Assembly (NCBI GenBank): GCA_017644375.1
Contig: JAEPLP010000001.1
Coordinates: 434,001-498,000 of the forward strand
Length of the DNA stretch: 64,000 nucleotides
Source of the DNA: Prochlorococcus marinus CUG1435
Lineage (GTDB): Bacteria; Cyanobacteriota; Cyanobacteriia; PCC-6307; Cyanobiaceae
Direction: 5' to 3'
The notes under the pieces were generated by a model, which worked only from the letters and a program-made list of their open reading frames with translations, searched no databases and had not been told where the DNA came from. The first letter of the stretch is position 1; every line of letters starts with the position of its first letter. Below, in pieces: positions 57,884-64,000 of this stretch. A program made the translations under genes and the position numbers.

Positions 57884-59404
57884 TTATTTATCCAAACATG
57901 CTAATGCTTTTAGTATCCCCTTAGCTTTGTTAATTGTCTCTTGATATTCATTTGCAGGAGAAGAATCAGCCACTATTCCAGCACCTGCCTGCACTGATAC
58001 AGTATATTTTCCCTCTTTTGCGTGTTCAACTATCATAGTCCTTATTGTAATCGCCGTATTTAATGCGCCATTAATATCAATCGATCCGTAAACTCCAGCA
58101 TAAGGTCCTCTAGCATCTTTTTCAAATTGTTTAATCAATTGCATTGCTCTTATTTTTGGTGCGCCAGTTACTGTTCCGGCTGGAAAACATGCCTTTAACA
58201 AATCCCATACATCAGAATTGTTTTTTAAGATTCCCTCAACTTCACTCACTATATGCATAACGTGTGAATATTTTTCAATAACCATTAAATCCTTGACCTC
58301 CACAGTACCAATTTCACAAACTCTGCCAAGATCATTTCTACCAAGATCAATTAGCATTACATGCTCAGCAATCTCTTTTGGATCTTTTAATAAATCCCTC
58401 TCTAATAGGAGATCTTGATCAAGATCACTGCCTCTAGGTCTTGTACCAGCTATTGGTCTTAAGCTTGCAACAATCTGATTATTTTTATTTTTTTCAGCTT
58501 TAACCATTACTTCAGGACTTGAACCTATCAGATACCATGAGCCAAAATCAAAGAATGACATGTATGGAGATGGATTAACCATCCTCAAACTTCTATACAA
58601 ATTAAATGGATCATTATTGACTTGAGTTTGGAATCTTTGACTTATAACTATTTGGAAGATATCACCCTTTTTTATGTATTCTTTTGCAGAGAGAACTGCA
58701 TCCTCAAAATCTTTTTTCTTCCAATTGCTTTCTAGATCTAAATTCAAATTCTCATTTTCATTCCAATCTAAAAACTCATTTTCTTTTAGAGGAACTCTCA
58801 TTAAATTTCTTGTTTTCTGAATTTTGGAGATTGAGTTTAGATATAACTCTTCAATCGATGACTCAAGTGAAGAAGTTGTATCTACATAGACCACTGCTGT
58901 TATACATCTTTTTATTTGATCAAAAACAACTAACTGATCAAAAAACATCCATGAACCATAAGGTATATTGTTTTCTGGTATTTCATTTATTGGAACGCTT
59001 GGTTCTATTTGATTTATTAATTCATAACCCCAAGAGCCATATAACTGTCCAATTGATGGTAAGTCATTAAGCATGGTTGACTTATATTCCATTGTCCAAC
59101 TTCTTAAAATGTCAAAAGGATCACCTTTATGTGTTTCAGTTTTGCCATTATTCCAAGTTCTAACTATTTCTTCTCCATAACAAACGGCCTCCCAAAGAGG
59201 TTTAGTAGCGACAATACTCCACCTACCCAAACTTTCCCCACCTTCAACAGATTCAAGAAAAACACCATGGGAATCTTTTGAGGATAATTTTAACCAAGTC
59301 GACAATGGAGTCTCTAAATCTGCTGGCCAAGTTTGAATAATAGGTATAAAATTTTTACCTTCTTTATAAGCCTTTAAAAAACTATCTTTGTTTGAGCTGA
59401 TCAT
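57884..59404 (-). CDS. trpE: anthranilate synthase component I
   Basis: 506 residues. A feedback-tryptophan motif region GVFLESVEGGESLGRWS is at the N-terminus; the chorismate-binding domain has PSPYMSFFDFG, RPIAGTRPRG, IDLGRNDLGRVCEIGTVEV and PAGTVTGAPKIRAM. It makes anthranilate together with TrpG. It is upstream of gshA with no gap. Confidence 0.96.
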   Translation of the reverse strand: MISSNKDSFLKAYKEGKNFIPIIQTWPADLETPLSTWLKLSSKDSHGVFLESVEGGESLGRWSIVATKPLWEAVCYGEEIVRTWNNGKTETHKGDPFDILRSWTMEYKSTMLNDLPSIGQLYGSWGYELINQIEPSVPINEIPENNIPYGSWMFFDQLVVFDQIKRCITAVVYVDTTSSLESSIEELYLNSISKIQKTRNLMRVPLKENEFLDWNENENLNLDLESNWKKKDFEDAVLSAKEYIKKGDIFQIVISQRFQTQVNNDPFNLYRSLRMVNPSPYMSFFDFGSWYLIGSSPEVMVKAEKNKNNQIVASLRPIAGTRPRGSDLDQDLLLERDLLKDPKEIAEHVMLIDLGRNDLGRVCEIGTVEVKDLMVIEKYSHVMHIVSEVEGILKNNSDVWDLLKACFPAGTVTGAPKIRAMQLIKQFEKDARGPYAGVYGSIDINGALNTAITIRTMIVEHAKEGKYTVSVQAGAGIVADSSPANEYQETINKAKGILKALACLDK

Positions 59405-59463
59405 GTTAATAATGTCACCCCAAATTATAATTATTTTCTTCTTTTATATCAACTTTGAAGAAG

Positions 59464-59886
59464 TTAATCAAAAGTATTCTTAGTTGTAAATTTCAAACCA
59501 GCTGGATTAGGATTCTCACCTATTCTTCTCGGATTATGTCCTACTTTCTCTCTCCCTTCATTTACTTTTTCAGGGAAAACACCATCTTTGGGGTGTAAAA
59601 ATTCAATATCACCACCTGGGAAAATTCGGTATATTTTGAAATCTTCAATTCTTGGTTTGAAGGCTCTTAATTGTGTCCCTAATGCAAGGCATTGTTCTTT
59701 TCTTGCAAAGTACATTATATTATCGCCTTCATGCATAATAGCCGCTCCACCGGTGGGCAATTCAAATGCTTGTTCCTTAGAACTTTTCCATACAATTGCA
59801 TATTTTTCTTCGGTTTCTGCAGAGTTTAATAAACCCCCAGTGCTTCCTATATGCTTTGGAAATTGACCAACTAAAGTTTCAGTCAT
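59464..59886 (-). CDS. psaD: photosystem I subunit II
   Basis: 140 residues, stromal-side subunit that forms the ferredoxin dock. It has the sequences [40 protein letters not shown] and [20 protein letters not shown]. It is about normal length and stands as its own transcription unit, with trpE 59 bp downstream. Confidence 0.97.
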   Translation of the reverse strand: MTETLVGQFPKHIGSTGGLLNSAETEEKYAIVWKSSKEQAFELPTGGAAIMHEGDNIMYFARKEQCLALGTQLRAFKPRIEDFKIYRIFPGGDIEFLHPKDGVFPEKVNEGREKVGHNPRRIGENPNPAGLKFTTKNTFD

Positions 59887-59997
59887 CCTTGATTTTAAGT
59901 TATTTCTAATAAGAAATTAGCATTCATATTTTGCAAAATTCGCAAATTACAGGAAATTTTCTACATTATTTAATATATGGAAAACTCTTTTCTCAAT

Positions 59998-61362
59998 TTA
60001 TTTTGAATCTGAAATCGGAAAAAATACTGTCAAACCTGTATCACGCCTTTGTGTGACACGCCCTCCTAAACTAGCTAACAACTTTTGAGTAGCATTTTGA
60101 CTAAGTTGTAAACTACCTGTTTGAGGGTTCCAATTTAAAACAGGACCAATATCAGAACCGTTATCGTTTTTTAGAGTTTCTTTCTGATTACTTTCTAATT
60201 TTTGTACTTTTAATTGAAGTTTAAGTTTTTGGCCAGCTGGTCTTAATTCTAAAATTAACGTACTACCTTCTTTTAGTCCTCTAGTATTTTTATCAATTAA
60301 TCCACTTAACATTAATTCTAATTTTTCAGAATCACTCAAAATTTGTGGAAGTTGATTAGGGATATCAATCTTTAAAGAAATACCACGTCGATTTAATTGT
60401 TTATTCCAAAAAGGAGAAAGTTTTTGAAAAATTTCAGCTAAATTAATTTTTGCCAAGTTATTTAATGACGGAACTTCATTACTGACTAATTCTGCTGCAT
60501 TAAAGATTAGACCAAACCTATCAATTTGTTCATTACATTCATTATCTATTTGAATTAAACGATTTTTCATTGATTCGTCCATCTTATATTTTTTTAAAGT
60601 AGAACTTATGAGGGTTCTTATTGTTGCCAAAGGCGTTCTTACTTCATGAGATATTGCGCGCAATAATTTTGCTTCAGTTATTTGGAAATTTTTTTCATCA
60701 TTTTCTAAAGAATTATGTATGTGATGATTTGGCGCAATATTTGCTAATTTTGCCGATAATTTTGGCCAAAATAATTTTTCAAATTGATTATTAATATTTA
60801 GGTTACCTAAATTATTTATTGCATTACGAAATTTTACTCCTTCCTCATGATTTTCTTGATTTAATTTTGCATGCATTAATTCAATTGAAAGTTTTAGGCT
60901 TTCCTCATCACACTTCATTAATAGAATTTTCTTATCTTTTTCTCCAACAATTGATAATATGCATTGAAAATTTGGGGTGATTATCATTAAAAAAGGTTCA
61001 TAACCATCTTCTTGACAAAGATTTAAGACTTTATAATTACTAACTAAATCAAAATCTTTTTTTGTCTTATCTGAATTATTCACTGGTAAAAAACCTGCAT
61101 TCTCATTTTGAAAGTATGGAAAACCCTCAGGAGACCAAAGCCATCCATGAAGTTGATTTAAAAATTTTTTATCATTAAAAGCTGGCAAAGGCGAGGCAAC
61201 CCAAATCCCCCCATGTTTATAATTTTGAGATAGGAAATCTTTTTGAATAACTTCTAAAGAAGCCCACCACATTCTCCTGGATGAATCATCATCCAAATCT
61301 ATATTTTGAACTCCTTTAATCAGAAGGTCTTGAATTTTTTTTATAGTTATTTGTGATTTCAT
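59998..61362 (-). CDS. sensor histidine kinase with degenerate ATPase domain
   Basis: 454 residues, no membrane segment. Residues 1-160 form an unrecognised input region containing GIWVASPLPAF and LHGWLWSPEGFP. The H-box SHEVRTPLAT (His239) is intact. In the ATPase part the N-box position reads LIDKNTRGLKEGS and the G1 (DxGxG) box is not recognisable, though a DTGLTVFFP end is present. It may be a poorly active or inactive kinase. It overlaps the rodA stop by 4 bases and belongs to an mrp-rodA operon. Confidence 0.75.
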   Translation of the reverse strand: MKSQITIKKIQDLLIKGVQNIDLDDDSSRRMWWASLEVIQKDFLSQNYKHGGIWVASPLPAFNDKKFLNQLHGWLWSPEGFPYFQNENAGFLPVNNSDKTKKDFDLVSNYKVLNLCQEDGYEPFLMIITPNFQCILSIVGEKDKKILLMKCDEESLKLSIELMHAKLNQENHEEGVKFRNAINNLGNLNINNQFEKLFWPKLSAKLANIAPNHHIHNSLENDEKNFQITEAKLLRAISHEVRTPLATIRTLISSTLKKYKMDESMKNRLIQIDNECNEQIDRFGLIFNAAELVSNEVPSLNNLAKINLAEIFQKLSPFWNKQLNRRGISLKIDIPNQLPQILSDSEKLELMLSGLIDKNTRGLKEGSTLILELRPAGQKLKLQLKVQKLESNQKETLKNDNGSDIGPVLNWNPQTGSLQLSQNATQKLLASLGGRVTQRRDTGLTVFFPISDSK

Positions 61363-62633
61363 AAACTTCTTAGTGATCTAGAACGTTTCAAAATAGATAA
61401 AACAAATCCAATAGATATAAAGTTTGTCACCAATGACGTTCGACCATAGCTCATAAAAGGAAGCGGAATTCCAGTTACTGGTCCTAATCCAATAGTCATA
61501 AATAAGTTAATAATTATTTGGAACAAAAAAGTTGAGGCTATCCCAATAACAATTAGAGATTCAAAGTTAGTCCTAGCAACTGTTGCAGTATTAATAAGTT
61601 TTTTAATCAAAAAAAAGAACAAAAATAAAACTATTATGCACCCCGCAAAACCCAATTCTTCGCCCAAAGCACTGAATATAAAATCAGTATGTTGTTCTGG
61701 TATAAATTGCAAATTAGTTAGCTTACCTTGTAGTAAACCAGTCCCAAATAATCCTCCAGAACCAATTGCAATTTTACTCTGTATCAAATGATATCCACCA
61801 CCTAATGGATCTCTATTTGGATCTAAAAATAAAACTAATCTATCTTTTTGATATTCCTTTAAGCCATATTGCCACAAAATTGGTGTCAATTTTGCCACTA
61901 ATAAATGGGACGAAATAGCGAGAGCAGAAAAAATAATTTTCTTATTCGAAGATCTATAAGCAAGATATCCTATAACTGGAATCCAGAAAATAAGAAGAGT
62001 TGGTAAGGTTAAATATAATACAGAAGTAATAATACAAAACACTAATATCAAAATCCATTCTATGGGCATTTGCGACCAATAGAGCATAACACCCGTTAAA
62101 ACAAGTAAAACTAAAGAGGTACCTAAGTCCGGTTGAAAGAAAATTAATAACCAAGGAATAACTACTACTAATAATGGCAATACGAGATCTCTTATTTGTA
62201 AGATTATTTTTTTGTCGAGTACTAAAGCAAGAGTTAATACAGTACTTAGTTTAGCTACTTCTGAAGGCTGAAAAGAAACTAGGCCCAAGTTTAGCCATCT
62301 TTGAGCTCCAGAAACTGAGATCCCAAAAAAATAAATTAGTAATAAGGATATTAAAGTACATAAATAAAATGGAACCACATAATTCTTAATTCTCTCTAGT
62401 GGTATATAAGAAATAAAAAATGCTAAAAAATAACCTAAAAAACCAGTAAGGATATGATCTAAATAATTCGATACTAAAAAATCACCCTGAATACTTTTTA
62501 TTAATAAACCTGAAATAATAACTAAAAACAGAGGAATTATAAGTACTGGAGAAAATAAAAAACCTCTATTAAAGTTGTCTTTTTTTGGTGAAAATCCTCT
62601 CTTATTTAATAAAGAAATTCTCCTATACATCAA
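61359..62633 (-). CDS. rodA: SEDS-family peptidoglycan glycosyltransferase RodA
   Basis: A 424-residue, ten-helix SEDS protein. The signature is PDLGTSLVLLVLTG together with LGLVSFQPSEVAKLSTVL and the C-terminal GIPLPFMSYGRTSL. RodA polymerises glycan strands in cell elongation. FtsW is similar, but the pattern here is closer to RodA. It begins directly at the mrp stop and overlaps the downstream kinase. Confidence 0.93.
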   Translation of the reverse strand: MMYRRISLLNKRGFSPKKDNFNRGFLFSPVLIIPLFLVIISGLLIKSIQGDFLVSNYLDHILTGFLGYFLAFFISYIPLERIKNYVVPFYLCTLISLLLIYFFGISVSGAQRWLNLGLVSFQPSEVAKLSTVLTLALVLDKKIILQIRDLVLPLLVVVIPWLLIFFQPDLGTSLVLLVLTGVMLYWSQMPIEWILILVFCIITSVLYLTLPTLLIFWIPVIGYLAYRSSNKKIIFSALAISSHLLVAKLTPILWQYGLKEYQKDRLVLFLDPNRDPLGGGYHLIQSKIAIGSGGLFGTGLLQGKLTNLQFIPEQHTDFIFSALGEELGFAGCIIVLFLFFFLIKKLINTATVARTNFESLIVIGIASTFLFQIIINLFMTIGLGPVTGIPLPFMSYGRTSLVTNFISIGFVLSILKRSRSLRSL

Positions 62634-63704
62634 TTATCTATTAACAAATTGATTCTTAATTAATTGAGCTAAATTACCAAATGCAATAGAACTTTCTTTA
62701 TTGGGCTGGCTTATTGATATTGGTACACCTTTATTACTTTCATCAACGAGAGGGATTTCAATAGGAATTTGGGCTAATAATGGCAAATCACTTTCTTTAG
62801 CTAATGTTTGTCCACCACCTTTACCAAAAATTTCATATTTTTTACTTGGCATATCTGGAGGAATAAATACTGACATATTTTCTATAATTCCCAGTAAAGG
62901 CACTCCGAGTTGTTTAAACATTGCTAATCCCCTCCTTGCATCTTGCAATGATACTTGTTGAGGAGTAGTGACAATAATAGCTCCAGAAATAGGCACAGAT
63001 TGAGAAAGGGATATTTGAGCATCTCCTGTTCCTGGAGGCAAGTCAATAACCAAAAAATCAAGATTATTCCATTCAACTTGGTACAAAAATTGTCGGATAA
63101 TACTATTAAGCATTGGTCCTCTCCATATAACTGGTTGACCTTCTTCTATAAGGAAACCCATTGATACCATTGAAATTCCATATTTATTTATTGGTATTAA
63201 TCGTTGATCATTGCCACTTCCTTCTTTAACCTTTGGATTCTGTTCGGCAACTCCCATCATAGAGGGAGTGTTAGGTCCATATATATCGGCATCCAGCAAA
63301 CCAGTTTTTAAGCCTAATTTAGCTAGAGAACAAGCTAGATTAACTGCAATGGTACTTTTTCCAACTCCACCTTTGCCACTGCTAACAGCAATAATATGTC
63401 GAATACCTTTAATATGTTGTAGTTCTGGCCCACTACTTTCTGTAGTAGATTCTGTTTTGGAAAAATTATTATCTATCTCTATTTGAACATCATCAATATC
63501 TTCAAAATCCAGTAATACTTTTCTAACCTCTTGCACAATTCTATCTCTCTGAGAATTTGCAAATGATGGTAATGATAATGTTACGATTACTCTCGGTATA
63601 GTTACTCTTACATTTTTAATCCAAGCCAATTCAATTACATTTTTCTTTGATCCAGCATCTAAAACTTTTTGTAAAGCAAAATTCGCATCTTCTATTGTGG
63701 TCAT
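62634..63704 (-). CDS. mrp: Mrp/ApbC iron-sulfur cluster carrier ATPase
   Basis: 356 residues. The N-terminal DUF59-like domain (1-80) precedes a P-loop domain with SSGKGGVGKST (Walker A 110-117), DADIYGPNTPSMMG and IDLPPGTGDAQISLSQ. It carries or inserts Fe-S clusters, for example for PSI. The CxxC at the C-terminal side is not seen. It is the first gene of the mrp-rodA-histidine kinase operon, divergent from hemF. Confidence 0.92.
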   Translation of the reverse strand: MTTIEDANFALQKVLDAGSKKNVIELAWIKNVRVTIPRVIVTLSLPSFANSQRDRIVQEVRKVLLDFEDIDDVQIEIDNNFSKTESTTESSGPELQHIKGIRHIIAVSSGKGGVGKSTIAVNLACSLAKLGLKTGLLDADIYGPNTPSMMGVAEQNPKVKEGSGNDQRLIPINKYGISMVSMGFLIEEGQPVIWRGPMLNSIIRQFLYQVEWNNLDFLVIDLPPGTGDAQISLSQSVPISGAIIVTTPQQVSLQDARRGLAMFKQLGVPLLGIIENMSVFIPPDMPSKKYEIFGKGGGQTLAKESDLPLLAQIPIEIPLVDESNKGVPISISQPNKESSIAFGNLAQLIKNQFVNR

Positions 63705-63862
63705 TAAATTTTTTAATATTTTGACGAGGTAGTCGACTATTTAAAAGATTAAGAACTATGTCGAACTATCAAATAATAGGCAATAAGGACCCCCTAAGAG
63801 AAATTATAAAGGGAAACTTATAATTAACCAAAAAATTTTTTTCTTCAAGATTTACTAAATAC

Positions 63863-64000
63863 ATGTTCAGAGAACCTCCTAAAAACTCCAGAGAAAAAAC
63901 TAAAAATCTCTTATTAACTCTACAAGACAAAATTTGTTCAGGGCTTGAAAGTGTAGATGGGAAAGGAAAATTTATAGAAGAATCCTGGCTAAGAGACGAA
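63863..64000 (+). CDS. hemF: aerobic coproporphyrinogen III oxidase, N-terminal part
   Basis: 46 codons from ATG at 63863 to the window edge. [20 protein letters not shown], then [10 protein letters not shown], is the N-terminus of HemF, the oxygen-dependent heme/chlorophyll pathway enzyme. The rest is outside the window. It is divergent from mrp (158-bp gap). Confidence 0.85.
   Translation, partial: MFREPPKNSREKTKNLLLTLQDKICSGLESVDGKGKFIEESWLRDE

Noticed and set aside
1-64000. CRISPR arrays, insertion sequences, prophage genes
   Set aside because: No regularly spaced repeats, transposase or phage structural genes were seen. The serine-recombinase-like gene has no element ends around it.

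Overview
This window comes from a picocyanobacterium and almost certainly from the high-light Prochlorococcus group. The DNA is very AT-rich with short intergenic gaps. It carries photosystem I genes (psaA, psaB, psaD, psaI, psaL), the cyanobacterial NDH-1 gene ndhN, the circadian-input gene ldpA, a cyanobacterial-type gshA, and a typical cyanobacterial S10-spc-alpha ribosomal cluster without rpmD. The species call is inference from gene content, base composition and gene order; no database was searched.

Layout. 1-6217: the end of a YciI-like gene, lipA, a degenerate serine-recombinase-like gene with a coupled small ORF, a head-to-head pair of cell-wall enzymes (beta-lactamase-fold hydrolase and NlpC/P60), psaL-psaI, and a GT2 glycosyltransferase. 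6271-10880: the psaA-psaB operon with a clear intrinsic terminator. 11216-13901: a CbiG/CobJ fusion and a HAD hydrolase. 13937-20681: an accessory island ending in an intact tRNA-Ser(GCU). 20743-22517: alr and an HNH protein. 22531-38642: about 30 translation-related genes on the minus strand (rplC through prfA, including secY, adk, rpoA and truA). 38922-42579: ndhN, ldpA, tRNA-Gln, a HAD hydrolase and recA with a LexA box. 42582-53742: a mixed housekeeping region (DinG-like helicase relative, tyrA, carotenoid desaturase, fructosamine kinase, CAAD/CURT1 protein, moeB, duplicated cobalamin adenosyltransferase, larE, speD, recF, tRNA-Arg, GNAT). 53742-64000: ppc, trpE-gshA, psaD, mrp-rodA-histidine kinase, and the start of hemF.

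The most interesting region is the island. The last 12 bases of the tRNA-Ser end are repeated at 13937 and 16768. Each interval between copies has the same left end (61 bp, near-identical at 13937 and 16768) and the same right end (145 bp, ungapped match at 16635 and 20459). The island therefore reads as two tandem cargo units at a tRNA attachment site. Unit 1 carries a carbamoyltransferase-SxtJ-DUF5989 operon. Unit 2 carries an SGNH-like protein, an OafA-type acyltransferase and a frameshifted DUF5989 relic. Neither unit encodes an integrase. This resembles the tRNA-anchored cargo elements of Prochlorococcus known as tycheposons, and the cargo points to cell-surface glycan decoration.

Other points worth a second look: recF whose conserved N-terminus is in frame with no ordinary start codon, apparently because of one extra base in a homopolymer; a DinG-like protein and a histidine kinase that have each lost nucleotide-binding motifs; a zinc-ligand-free L36 and a MoeB without zinc cysteines; and a hairpin between rplX and rplE, where E. 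coli has its S8 control site.
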